Shown here one piece after another: positions 33,264 to 41,821 of a stretch of 45,842 nucleotides of DNA. The stretch lies in contig JBLHVI010000021.1 in the NCBI GenBank assembly GCA_047630175.1, positions 1 through 45,842 of the forward strand. Direction: 5' to 3'. The notes under the pieces are model-generated. The model was not told the origin of the DNA and made no database searches. It worked only from the letters and a program-made list of their open reading frames with translations. Every line of letters starts with the position of its first letter. The first letter of the stretch is position 1. The position numbers and the translations under genes were made by a program. The stretch is from UBA4582 sp047630175 (GTDB lineage Bacteria > Pseudomonadota > Gammaproteobacteria > Pseudomonadales > Azotimanducaceae).

Positions 33264-33287
33264 ACACCTGTGTATTAACACAGGTGT
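33264..33287. promoter_or_regulatory. Perfect 10-bp inverted repeat upstream of the GNAT gene
   Basis: ACACCTGTGT (33264-33273) and ACACAGGTGT (33278-33287) flank an ATTA spacer. No T-run follows on either strand, so it reads better as an operator for a dimeric regulator than as a terminator. It lies between the divergent GNAT gene and the small ORF at 33351. Confidence 0.7.
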
Positions 33288-33350
33288 CGTCCGCATGCCC
33301 CTGACAAAACATCATCATAATCAGGCAGGTACCATCAACTGTTGTGCGCC

Positions 33351-33539
33351 ATGGCCGAACAGCAGTTGCCGCCCGGTACACGCCAATGGCTGAATGCGCT
33401 GCTTGCTGACGACCCTGAATTGGACAGTGTGCTGTCATCAGCTCGCAGTATTGAAATGGCACGCGACTGCACTTCATGGACTCTCATGTTACTAGCATTC
33501 GTCGCAGCCTGTTATCTTCCCCAACCCAGTGACGATTAG
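33351..33539 (+). CDS. Possible small protein with C-terminal hydrophobic segment
   Basis: A 62-residue reading frame (MAEQQLPPGTRQWLNALLAD...). It has an amphipathic, acidic first part and one hydrophobic stretch near the end (SWTLMLLAFVAACYL), resembling a small tail-anchored protein. Codon choice looks coding-like. No convincing Shine-Dalgarno is seen. Its stop overlaps the convergent transporter stop by 2-3 nt. A GTG at 33342 would add three residues. I do not recognise a family. Confidence 0.4.
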   Translation: MAEQQLPPGTRQWLNALLADDPELDSVLSSARSIEMARDCTSWTLMLLAFVAACYLPQPSDD

Positions 33540-34762
33540 TTCTCTGTGGTATCCCGGGTGGCCTTGGCCCGTCGTGTTAATGGAAAAATCAACGCCAGCC
33601 ACAGGCCTGTAGCTGCAAAGGCTATGGCAAGATAATAGTTTGCCATCAGTATCCCAGCATTCTGCAAAACAACAATGACCACCGACGAGGCGCCCTTGCC
33701 TGTGCGATAGCCAAACACATCGATGATCTCTTTTGCGCGGTAGCGTTCGTCAAATGACAGTGGGACGTATAATATTTCTTTAGCTGCGCGAAAAATCGAG
33801 TAATCAAATGCCTTGAACAAAAAAAATGCCAGCCCTACTGTCATGATATTTGGCTCGACTAGCGCCGCTGTGATGGCTGCAAAATGAATCATGGGCATTA
33901 AGATATGCACCCATCGCAACCCAACAAAATTCAACGCTAGGGGTGTCACAATAAACTGCAAGATCAGTACACTGGTGTTAAGCGTACCGAAAAACCAACC
34001 CTGAAACGCGGTTTCCGCATCCACATCACCCATGAACTGCATCGACAATAGACCCTGAAACTTATAATCTAAGACTGCCGCTACCAGCTGTGATGACAGC
34101 ACTATGGCTAACAAATACGCCAATGTGGGGTTTTCTTTGAACAGGTGCCAGCCCATTGTACCTCGCTCATTCGTGACGGGCGGCTGCTCGGGTTCACCAA
34201 ACAGTGTGTAGCCCAAATTCGAGACCAGAGCAGCAGGAATACAGGCGAATGCCGCAAACAGTATCATGGTCTCCGTACCGTACTGAGCAGCGGTAACGCC
34301 TACAAGGCTGCCGCCAATGGCGCCACCCAACCCAGCAATTCCCGTGACGGGACCATTAATTTTTTTCGCCGAACTCGGTGTCAAGGACGAGTTGATATAG
34401 CTCCAGTACTGCTCGATCAGCAGTACGATATAAAATTCCTTAAGTAGAAACAGTATCGGAGTGATCCATTTGGCACCTGTCAGCAGCACGAAATAACAGG
34501 CAAGAATAAGCAGACCTGATCCTAATGAAGTGACCAATAGGGTTCTTCGAGGTCCCAGTAAATTTAATAAGTGGGCGTATAGCCAAACCCCGAGAAATAC
34601 CACCACGGGCATGGCCGCCATCACCAGAGGTAGCTTGTCAGCGCCATAGGCTGTCTTGAAAAGGACTGTGGAGGCCGATCGAATGAACTCATAGCCAGCT
34701 AAAGTGAACATCGCCGATAAAGACATGAACAGTGCAACTTTGTAGTCCCTCGGGATATTCAT
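33536..34762 (-). CDS. ADP/ATP-carrier-like (Npt1/Npt2 type) MFS transporter
   Basis: A 408-residue polytopic protein with about 11-12 hydrophobic segments. It resembles the nucleotide transporter-like MFS branch (PF03219-like). Features are an early YEFIRSASTVLFKTAYGADK, GPRRTLLVTSLGSGLL, and EQYWSYINSSLTPSSAKKIN followed by a glycine-rich GIAGLGGAIGGSLVG. In free-living bacteria members rarely have proven ATP/ADP exchange, so the substrate is open. The ATG immediately follows the VOC stop (TAA then ATG), so the two are probably co-translated. Confidence 0.78.
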   Translation of the reverse strand: MNIPRDYKVALFMSLSAMFTLAGYEFIRSASTVLFKTAYGADKLPLVMAAMPVVVFLGVWLYAHLLNLLGPRRTLLVTSLGSGLLILACYFVLLTGAKWITPILFLLKEFYIVLLIEQYWSYINSSLTPSSAKKINGPVTGIAGLGGAIGGSLVGVTAAQYGTETMILFAAFACIPAALVSNLGYTLFGEPEQPPVTNERGTMGWHLFKENPTLAYLLAIVLSSQLVAAVLDYKFQGLLSMQFMGDVDAETAFQGWFFGTLNTSVLILQFIVTPLALNFVGLRWVHILMPMIHFAAITAALVEPNIMTVGLAFFLFKAFDYSIFRAAKEILYVPLSFDERYRAKEIIDVFGYRTGKGASSVVIVVLQNAGILMANYYLAIAFAATGLWLALIFPLTRRAKATRDTTEN

Positions 34763-35089
34763 TTAATTTTCCCAGTAGATTTCAAAGACGTTGCCCTCGG
34801 GATCACGGGTCTTGAACCCGCAATAGGCACCACTATCTTCCAGCCCTTGTTCGAATTTAGCAGCCCACTGCGCAACCGCTTCACTTGAGTCGCAGCGAAA
34901 CCCAAAATGCGGTTTACCATGCGTATCGAGGGGCTCTCCTAACTCGAATACCAGCAATACACCCGCTCCCATGACGAATCCCGCGCTCGCCGTGAAACCG
35001 AATTGGCCGGCGTACCACTCCGCCAACCACGAAGGTTTGCGAGCAGGCAAATTGATATGATCCAGACGGAGCGCAGGTGGCTTGAGCAT
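34763..35089 (-). CDS. VOC-superfamily (glyoxalase-like) protein
   Basis: A 108-residue single VOC module. LRLDHINLPARKPSWLAEWY supplies the first metal-ligand His, and KTRDPEGNVFEIYWEN the terminal Glu. KPHFGFRCDSS provides another His. Such proteins act as dioxygenases, glyoxalases or resistance proteins after dimerising. The ATG at 35089 is used; the TTG one codon upstream is not needed. It abuts the transporter gene, suggesting one two-gene transcript from the divergent region 35090-35346, where I see no other element. Confidence 0.82.
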   Translation of the reverse strand: MLKPPALRLDHINLPARKPSWLAEWYAGQFGFTASAGFVMGAGVLLVFELGEPLDTHGKPHFGFRCDSSEAVAQWAAKFEQGLEDSGAYCGFKTRDPEGNVFEIYWEN

Positions 35090-35346
35090 CAAAAAATGGT
35101 ACGGATGACTAACGACTATGTCATTGTAGCCAAAGTCTGACCCTGAAACATCCGACTTTTACCGCACTGACCACAGCAGCCCTCAGCATCACGTTATGAC
35201 AAGCCAGTCCGGTCTCCTCCACCGATTAAAAGGCCGTATCCAAAAATACCCGGAAACACCTCGGAAATGCGCTTGAATTGACCTTGACAACCTGTCTCGA
35301 ACCCCGCACATTGCGTTTTTTCATGTCATCAGGACCAGCTGCGCTC

Positions 35347-36516
35347 ATGATTCAACCTGCCACTAAACCTGCAAATCCTCGCTTCTCTTCAGGACCCACG
35401 ACCAAACGACCAGGCTGGTCAATCAGCGCCCTGCCGACGATCAGCCTTGGCCGATCGCATCGTGCTCGTGCTGAGAAGGCGAAGCTGGAGAAGGTCATCG
35501 AGGACAGCAAACAACTGCTGGGGATGCCAGAGGATTATCGGCTCGGCATAGTCCCGGGATCTGACAGTGGTGCCTTCGAGATGGCCATGTGGACCATGCT
35601 CGGTGAGCGTGGCGTCGATGTACTGTCTTGGGAGAGCTTTGGCCAAGGTTGGTTATCGGATATCAACAAGCAACTTAAACTCGGTGATGTGAGGGATCTT
35701 GGCGCAGATTATGGCCACTTACCGGACCTGAGCAAAGTGGATTTTGATCGTGATGTGGTTTTCACTTGGAATGGCACGACCTCCGGCGTACGGGTTCCTG
35801 ACGGCGATTGGATTGCCGCTGACCGTCGTGGTTTGACACTATGCGACGCAACCTCAGCCGCTTTTGCCATGCCTCTAGACTGGCCTAAGCTGGATGTAGT
35901 GACGTGGTCATGGCAGAAGGTGCTGGGCGGCGAAGCGGGCCAAGGTATGATCGCCCTGTCACCCCGCGCCGTTGCCAGGCTAGAGTCTTACGCACCTGCA
36001 TGGCCGCTGCCAAAGATCTTTCGCCTGACCAAAGGCGGCAAGTTGATCGAGGATATTTTTAAAGGTGCCACGATTAACACACCCTCTATGTTAGCGGTGG
36101 AAGACCAACTTGACGCCCTCGAGTGGTCGATGGAAATTGGTGGACTAGCCGGTTTGATTCAACGCAGTGAGGCGAATCTAAAAGTGATTGATGATTGGCT
36201 GCAGTCATCCAGTTGGGCAGCATTTTTGGCGGACAAACCAGAGACGCGCTCATCAACATCTATTTGCCTGAAGATTATCGACCCTTGGTTCAACGCACTG
36301 CCTGCAGCGACGCAGACTTCGACAATCAAACAAATCGCCAATTTACTGGAGGCCGAAGAGGTCGCGTTTGATATCAGCAGCTATCGCGATGCACCACCTG
36401 GATTGCGTATCTGGGGTGGCGCAACAGTCGAATCTGATGATATTCAGGCACTTTTGCCGTGGCTTGATTGGGCTTTTGATCATGCCAAGACTCACTCAGT
36501 GGTGAAGTCCACTTAA
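35347..36516 (+). CDS. serC: Phosphoserine aminotransferase, SerC of the alphaproteobacterial/archaeal type
   Basis: A 389-residue PLP class V aminotransferase interconverting 3-phosphohydroxypyruvate and phosphoserine. It shows ANPRFSSGPTTKRPGW (9-24), GSDSGAFEMAMWTMLG, FTWNGTTSGVRVP, CDATSAAFAM with Asp167, and the PLP lysine K191 in TWSWQKVLGGEAGQG. This is the longer SerC branch common in Alphaproteobacteria and methanogens, not the roughly 360-residue E. coli type. That hints at transfer or a second SerC. The ATG at 35347 fits the family beginning; a frame from 35278 or ATG 35323 would add residues. It is followed by the SMP-30 gene after 34 nt. Confidence 0.85.
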   Translation: MIQPATKPANPRFSSGPTTKRPGWSISALPTISLGRSHRARAEKAKLEKVIEDSKQLLGMPEDYRLGIVPGSDSGAFEMAMWTMLGERGVDVLSWESFGQGWLSDINKQLKLGDVRDLGADYGHLPDLSKVDFDRDVVFTWNGTTSGVRVPDGDWIAADRRGLTLCDATSAAFAMPLDWPKLDVVTWSWQKVLGGEAGQGMIALSPRAVARLESYAPAWPLPKIFRLTKGGKLIEDIFKGATINTPSMLAVEDQLDALEWSMEIGGLAGLIQRSEANLKVIDDWLQSSSWAAFLADKPETRSSTSICLKIIDPWFNALPAATQTSTIKQIANLLEAEEVAFDISSYRDAPPGLRIWGGATVESDDIQALLPWLDWAFDHAKTHSVVKST

Positions 36517-36550
36517 GCCGAGAAGCCCACCTACGTCAGGAAGCTGTTGT

Positions 36551-37450
36551 ATGAACCCATTAACTGAAATAGCGACAGGTCTTGCGTTTCCCGAAGGCCC
36601 TATTGCTATGGCAGATGGCAACATTATTTTAGTGGAGATTCAGCGCGGCACCCTAAGCCGAGTTCAACCAGATGGCACCATTACCGTTATCGCGACCCCC
36701 GGCGGCGGTCCCAACGGCGCGGCTATAGGTCCAGATGGTCATTGTTATTTGTGTAATAACGGTGGCTTTGAGTGGCAGCACCGGGCCGGTAAAACTTTTC
36801 CTGGGAACCAACCCGATACGTATCGCGGCGGCAGTATTCAGCGTGTCAATTTAGCCAATGGCAACGTGGAAACTCTCTACACCCACTGTAATGGCCAGCC
36901 CTTGTGTGGACCCAACGACATCGTGTTTGATAAACAAGGCGGATTCTGGTTTACCGACCATGGAAAGAATCGACCCCGTGATAAAGACCGAACCGGCGTC
37001 TACTACGCGACAATTGACGGAAGCAACATTGAGGAAGTGATCTTTCCTCTTGAGGCCCCCAATGGCATTGGCTTATCACCAGACGAGTCTGTGCTGTATG
37101 TTGCCGAAACACCAACGGGCAGGCTCTGGGCATTTGAGCTGCAGACACCCGGTAAGCTGCTAGGCCCGCGCCGCATGTTGGCACAAATCCCCGACTATCA
37201 TATGTTCGACTCTCTGGCCGTCGACAGCGAAGGCAATATTTGCGTCGCTACACTGATCACGGGTGGCATTACCATCCACTCTGCCGATGGTACACGTGCC
37301 ACTCTCATCGAGATGCCGGACCGACTAACAACTAACATATGTTTTGGTGGCGCCGACATGACCACGGCGTACATCACGCTTTCGTCGACGGGGAAACTAG
37401 TATCTATGCCGTGGCACTGCCCTGGCTTAACCCTGAATTTCCAAGCATAA
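36551..37450 (+). CDS. SMP-30/gluconolactonase family lactone hydrolase
   Basis: A 299-residue six-bladed beta-propeller of the SMP-30 family. It has GLAFPEGPIAMADG with the metal-ligand Glu, NGAAIGPDGHCYLCNNGGFEW, CGPNDIVFDKQGGFWFTDHG with Asn and Asp ligands, and APNGIGLSPDESVLYVAET. Enzymes of this group open sugar-acid lactones using Ca2+ or Zn2+. There is no signal peptide, so it is cytoplasmic. AGGAAG precedes the ATG. It sits 22 nt before the TctC gene, so it may act on the compound the transporter imports. Confidence 0.88.
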   Translation: MNPLTEIATGLAFPEGPIAMADGNIILVEIQRGTLSRVQPDGTITVIATPGGGPNGAAIGPDGHCYLCNNGGFEWQHRAGKTFPGNQPDTYRGGSIQRVNLANGNVETLYTHCNGQPLCGPNDIVFDKQGGFWFTDHGKNRPRDKDRTGVYYATIDGSNIEEVIFPLEAPNGIGLSPDESVLYVAETPTGRLWAFELQTPGKLLGPRRMLAQIPDYHMFDSLAVDSEGNICVATLITGGITIHSADGTRATLIEMPDRLTTNICFGGADMTTAYITLSSTGKLVSMPWHCPGLTLNFQA

Positions 37451-37472
37451 GGCCATCACTAGAGACCCCTGT

Positions 37473-38498
37473 ATGTACCAACGCCGCCACACATTCGCCA
37501 CGCTTTTGCTACTCGTTGTCGGCTGCTGCATAGGATCAACGTTGCCCTCACGCGCGCAGGCGAGTAACGCTGCAAATGGCGACGAGCCAGCAACGCCTCA
37601 CATGGCGAAAGCACATTTTTTAATCCCCGCCGGACCTGGAGGTGGTTGGGATGGCACCGCACGAGGTATTGGTGAAGCGCTTATCAAATCGGGGCTAGTG
37701 ACAGATATTGTCTATGAGAATCTCTCCGGTGGCGGCGGTGGACGCGCGATCGCCAAACTTATTGAAACAGCTGAGCGACAGCCCTATACCCTACTCATCA
37801 ACTCAACGCCCATGGTCGTAAGATCACTGCAGAAAGTTTTTCCTCAATCGTTTCGAGACCTAGTGCCTATCGCCACTGTGATCGCTGACTACAGCGTCTT
37901 TGTGGTAGACAAGGATTCAGCCCTGATAGACTTCGATGACGTCGTCCGCGCCTTTGAGACTGATCCCCGCTCAATCAAAGTCGCGGGCGGCTCTGTTCGT
38001 GGCAGTACCGATCATTTCATCTTTGCCCGCGCGATAGAAATGGCGGGCGGTGACCCTCGCCAAGTTGTCTACATACCTTATGACGGCGGAGGTAAGGCAA
38101 TGGCTGGCATCCTCACCGGCGAGTCGCAGATTTTATCAACGGGATTAAGCGAGGCTATCGCTATGGCACGGGCAGGTGAAGTCAGGGTGATTGCTGTCAC
38201 GTCTCTCAAACGACTGCCTGACGCGCCGACTATGCCAACTTTAATGGAGCAAGGCTATGATCTTGAATTCGCCAACTGGCGTGGTCTGTTTGCGGCTAAA
38301 GGTCTACCCGCCAGTCGATACCAAGAAATGCAGAGCACCCTCAGCGCGGTCATCGACACACCCGCCTTTGAAGACATCAGGCAGCGCAATAGTTGGACAA
38401 TTCTACATAAGGAAGGCGATGAGTTTTATCAGTTTCTCGAACAACAAGAACTAGAAATTGGCAAACTCATGCGCCAGCTGGGCTTTTTGAGGCCCTAA
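37473..38498 (+). CDS. tctC: Tripartite tricarboxylate transporter solute-binding protein TctC
   Basis: A 341-residue periplasmic binding protein of the Bug/TctC family. The signal peptide is about 1-29 (hydrophobic TLLLLVVGCCIGS, cleavage after AQA). The mature part has FLIPAGPGGGWDGTARGIGEAL, the ligand-loop signature of the family, and YDGGGKAMAGILTGE. It captures a carboxylate ligand and delivers it to TctAB, both encoded directly downstream. The upstream SMP-30 gene suggests a sugar acid or lactone-derived acid rather than citrate. Confidence 0.92.
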   Translation: MYQRRHTFATLLLLVVGCCIGSTLPSRAQASNAANGDEPATPHMAKAHFLIPAGPGGGWDGTARGIGEALIKSGLVTDIVYENLSGGGGGRAIAKLIETAERQPYTLLINSTPMVVRSLQKVFPQSFRDLVPIATVIADYSVFVVDKDSALIDFDDVVRAFETDPRSIKVAGGSVRGSTDHFIFARAIEMAGGDPRQVVYIPYDGGGKAMAGILTGESQILSTGLSEAIAMARAGEVRVIAVTSLKRLPDAPTMPTLMEQGYDLEFANWRGLFAAKGLPASRYQEMQSTLSAVIDTPAFEDIRQRNSWTILHKEGDEFYQFLEQQELEIGKLMRQLGFLRP

Positions 38499-38579
38499 GG
38501 GGCGTGCGCTCGACGCGAATACTCTAGCACTGGCTAGGGTCCAATCGCACGCAATAATAGACTTGGAATACAACTCAGC

Positions 38580-39083
38580 ATGCGCATTTCTATTAACGGC
38601 ACAACATTAGGTGGCCTGGCTTTCCTCGGCTTAAGCATCGGCTATGGTTATTCGGCGACACATATCACGCTGGATTTCTGGTCATCGCAAGCATTCTTCA
38701 CCGCCCGCACACTACCCTACATCATTGCCGCCGCCGGTATCGTCTGCGCGGGCCTACTTGTCATTGTCCCATCATCTAAGACTGACTGGCACGCGCTCAA
38801 AAGCCTTAACTGGGGCCCAGCGTCAGGCTTACTGATATTGATGGGCGCCTATAGCGCGATGCTCGAACCTGTCGGGTTTGTTTTCGCGACTAGCCTATTT
38901 CTGATTACCGCCTTCAGAATCCTGAGCATTCATCGCTGGTGGATCTCATGCCTCGTGTCTGTCGCCCTAACGCTGGGCTTCTGGGGGCTAATGCACCTGT
39001 TGGGTATTTATCTCGATCCTGGTGACATCATTACCCGTCTCATCGCTAACCTCAATACACGTACCCTTAGCGGAGTTTGCTGA
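38580..39083 (+). CDS. tctB: Tripartite tricarboxylate transporter small membrane subunit TctB
   Basis: A 167-residue inner-membrane protein with four hydrophobic segments (about 10-28, 41-61, 80-105 and 118-145), the expected TctB topology. Sequence is poorly conserved in this family, so assignment rests mostly on size, topology and position between tctC and tctA. The stop overlaps the tctA ATG by one base (TGATG). Confidence 0.88.
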   Translation: MRISINGTTLGGLAFLGLSIGYGYSATHITLDFWSSQAFFTARTLPYIIAAAGIVCAGLLVIVPSSKTDWHALKSLNWGPASGLLILMGAYSAMLEPVGFVFATSLFLITAFRILSIHRWWISCLVSVALTLGFWGLMHLLGIYLDPGDIITRLIANLNTRTLSGVC

Positions 39084-40579
39084 TGCTAGACGGAATTTTG
39101 CTGGGTCTTCAGACCGTGCTCTCATGGCATAACCTGCTGCTGGTATTCGCCGGCTGCGCCACTGGCACGCTGATAGGCATGTTGCCGGGACTGGGGCCCA
39201 TCACCGCCATCGCCTTGATGATACCTATCACCTACGGCTTTGACCCAGCCAGCGGTATGATTTTGCTTGCCGGCGTCTATTACGGGGCGATTTTCGGCGG
39301 CAGCACCTCGTCGATCCTGATTAACGCACCAGGGGTCGCCGGCACTGTTGCCACGGCTTTTGACGGCTACCCCTTGGCCCAGCAGGGCCAAGCAGGTAAG
39401 GCTTTGGCAACCGCCGCCTATGCTTCTTTCGCCGGCGGCACCCTCGCTGCGCTAATGCTCGCAACAACCGCTCCATTGCTGGCAGAAGTATCCTTGAGTT
39501 TCGTGTCCGCCGACTATTTTGCCCTAATGTTGCTCGGCCTGTGCTTGGTCTCGGCATTTTCGAGCCAGGGCGAATATTTAAAAGCCTTAATGATGACCGT
39601 CTTCGGCCTGATGTTGTCAACCGTCGGCACTGATCTGTCTGCCGGTGTCCAGCGATTCACCTTCGGCCGTATGGACCTCATTGACGGGATTTCGTTCCTA
39701 ATGTTAGCCATGGGGACCTTTGCCTTGTCTGAGGCCCTGATGATGGTTCTGCGCCGCGGACAGAACGACGACGCGCAACCTCATATTGACGGACGTCATT
39801 TGCGTTTGAGCCTTGCAGACATCAAGTCTATAGCACCTACCGTTACGCGCTCGTCTATACTCGGATTTTTTGTCGGCGTACTGCCTGGCGCTGGCGCTAC
39901 CATTGCGTCATTCCTTGCCTATGGCGTTGAACGTAACCTCGCTTCAAAAACAGATGCATTAGCGTTCGGCAAGGGCTCGTTAAAAGGACTAGCAGCACCT
40001 GAGTCTGCCAACAATGCCGCATGTACAGGATCATTCGTGCCGCTACTCACGTTAGGTATTCCCGGCTCGGGCACCACCGCTATCTTATTGGGCGCTCTGA
40101 TTGCTTATGGTGTACAACCAGGGCCACGTTTATTTATAGATGAACCGGAGATATTTTGGTCAGTCATTGTTTCTATGTATTTCGGTAATTTGATGCTGCT
40201 GATACTAAATTTACCGCTAATTCCCTACATCGCCAAATTGCTGCTGGTACCCCGAAACTATCTGATTCCCATTATCATGTTTTTCTCATTGATGGGGGTT
40301 TATCTTGTCTCGTTCAATGTCTTCGACATTCAGATGATGGTCTTGATTGCCGTGATCGCTGTTATTTTAAGGTTACTAGACTTCCCCATGGCGCCGCTTC
40401 TATTGGGCTTTATACTCGGCGGCATGCTAGAGGACAACTTACGTCGCGCTATTTCAGTCAGTGACGGAGAGCTCAATTTCCTCTGGGAGCGGCCGACTAC
40501 CCTAGCCATAATGTTTTTAGTGGGCTTAGCAATACTCATTCCCCTCGGTCGCACCTTGCACGCCTACATCCGTCGCTAG
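39083..40579 (+). CDS. tctA: Tripartite tricarboxylate transporter large membrane subunit TctA
   Basis: A 498-residue polytopic protein with about 11-12 membrane segments. The two glycine/proline-rich family signatures are visible: GTLIGMLPGLGPITAIALMI near the N-terminus and FFVGVLPGAGATIASFLAYG in the middle. GIPGSGTTAILLGAL is also typical. The ATG at 39083 overlaps the tctB stop and has CGGAG 7 nt upstream. It moves the substrate with a sodium or proton gradient. Confidence 0.95.
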   Translation: MLDGILLGLQTVLSWHNLLLVFAGCATGTLIGMLPGLGPITAIALMIPITYGFDPASGMILLAGVYYGAIFGGSTSSILINAPGVAGTVATAFDGYPLAQQGQAGKALATAAYASFAGGTLAALMLATTAPLLAEVSLSFVSADYFALMLLGLCLVSAFSSQGEYLKALMMTVFGLMLSTVGTDLSAGVQRFTFGRMDLIDGISFLMLAMGTFALSEALMMVLRRGQNDDAQPHIDGRHLRLSLADIKSIAPTVTRSSILGFFVGVLPGAGATIASFLAYGVERNLASKTDALAFGKGSLKGLAAPESANNAACTGSFVPLLTLGIPGSGTTAILLGALIAYGVQPGPRLFIDEPEIFWSVIVSMYFGNLMLLILNLPLIPYIAKLLLVPRNYLIPIIMFFSLMGVYLVSFNVFDIQMMVLIAVIAVILRLLDFPMAPLLLGFILGGMLEDNLRRAISVSDGELNFLWERPTTLAIMFLVGLAILIPLGRTLHAYIRR

Positions 40580-40677
40580 ACTTGTTCTCACCATGAGCAC
40601 GCAGTATGGTAGCCGCTTAACGAAAACATCACCTTTCGCGAAACCTCTCACAAAAGCTTTCATCCAGGACGATTGTA

Positions 40678-41745
40678 TTGCCAGACCCTGACTATTTTAA
40701 TGCCACCGCCTTGGCTGCTCTCGGTTGGACCCCCTTCTTTGCCGAGCAAGCCACGGACCACCCCACGCTCATACCCGCCCGCGTAAGCCGACCCGATAAA
40801 AGTCGCTACCACCTGCTGACTGCTGCCGGTCCGCTTTTTGGTTTGTTACCCGGTAGAGGGCGTTCGTATGGACAATCCAAGGCAGACTTGCCTACCGTCG
40901 GTGACTGGTTGCTAGTGAGCCTGATTGACGACAACCTAGACTCAGACACGCAAGGTACAGCGCTGATTGAGGTTACGCTCGACAGAAAGAGCAAATTTTC
41001 ACGTAAAGAGGCTGGCGAACGTTATGAAGAACAGGTCGTCGCTGCCAATATCGACACGGTTTTTCTTGTCACCGGTCTCGATGATAATTTCAACGTCAAA
41101 CGCATTGAACGCTATCTCATGCTGGCGTGGACTAGCGGTGCCAGCCCTGTGGTCGTGCTGAGCAAGGCAGACCTTGCCAAAGATCTGCCCAAAAAGCTTG
41201 ATAAGGTTAAAAGAATTGCCATGGATGCCCCTATTCATGTTGTTAGTGCAACAACCGATCAAGGCATGGCCCAATTACGCGAATATGTGACGCCCGGTAA
41301 AACGATCGCACTGCTAGGCTCTTCTGGGGTCGGAAAATCAACCATGACCAACTATTTATTGGGTCATGATTATTTTGACACAGGCGCCGTACGCAGCAGC
41401 GATAGTCGCGGTCGACACACGACAACCTACCGAGAGTTATGTCTGTTAACCACAGGCGGCATGCTGATAGATACGCCCGGCATGCGTGAGATACAAATAT
41501 GGGCTGACCAAGACAGCTTGGCCGCTAGCTTTGCTGATATCACCACACTTGCGACCCAATGCCGGTTCAATGACTGCCGACACCGCTCCGAACCACATTG
41601 CGCTGTACAGGCGGCAATTAAGAACGAGACATTACCTGCGGCTCGATTGGCAACGTTCGAAAAATTTACTGAAGAACTCGCTGTCCTAACCGCGCGCAAT
41701 TCAACGCAAGGTAGACCCGAGAAACGATCACCTAAAAAGAAATAA
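40678..41745 (+). CDS. rsgA: Ribosome small subunit-dependent GTPase RsgA
   Basis: RsgA is a circularly permuted GTPase that checks late 30S assembly. The 355-residue protein has an N-terminal OB fold (about 30-115), then G4 SKAD (162-165) before G1 GSSGVGKS (214-221), and G3 DTPG (265-268). The zinc knuckle comprises C295, C300, H302 and C308. The beginning LAALGWTPFFAEQ belongs to the second RsgA branch, so a separate canonical copy may exist elsewhere. The start is TTG 40678 with AGGA about 8 nt upstream; no ATG fits. Transcription ends at the hairpin 41777-41806. Confidence 0.92.
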   Translation: MPDPDYFNATALAALGWTPFFAEQATDHPTLIPARVSRPDKSRYHLLTAAGPLFGLLPGRGRSYGQSKADLPTVGDWLLVSLIDDNLDSDTQGTALIEVTLDRKSKFSRKEAGERYEEQVVAANIDTVFLVTGLDDNFNVKRIERYLMLAWTSGASPVVVLSKADLAKDLPKKLDKVKRIAMDAPIHVVSATTDQGMAQLREYVTPGKTIALLGSSGVGKSTMTNYLLGHDYFDTGAVRSSDSRGRHTTTYRELCLLTTGGMLIDTPGMREIQIWADQDSLAASFADITTLATQCRFNDCRHRSEPHCAVQAAIKNETLPAARLATFEKFTEELAVLTARNSTQGRPEKRSPKKK

Positions 41746-41776
41746 TAACCAACATATCCTTGATCAAATGACGGAC

Positions 41777-41806
41777 AAAAAAAAGGGTCTCAAGAGACCC
41801 TTTTTT
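41777..41806. terminator. Bidirectional intrinsic terminator between rsgA and the TonB operon
   Basis: GGGTCT (41785-41790) pairs with AGACCC (41795-41800) around a CAAG loop. Eight A residues lie on the left and six T residues on the right, and these can extend the stem. It can end rsgA (plus) and the TPR-protein transcript (minus), whose coding region ends 16 nt further right. Confidence 0.93.
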
Positions 41807-41821
41807 ATTTGTCACCCCCGT

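Noticed and set aside
33262..33477. 71-residue minus-strand frame
   Set aside because: It runs through the perfect palindrome, has no ribosome site and shows a Cys/Met-rich composition typical of a non-coding frame.
35278..35346. Frameshift or truncation at the SerC N-terminus
   Set aside because: The frame from ATG 35347 already gives the complete family beginning and full length.
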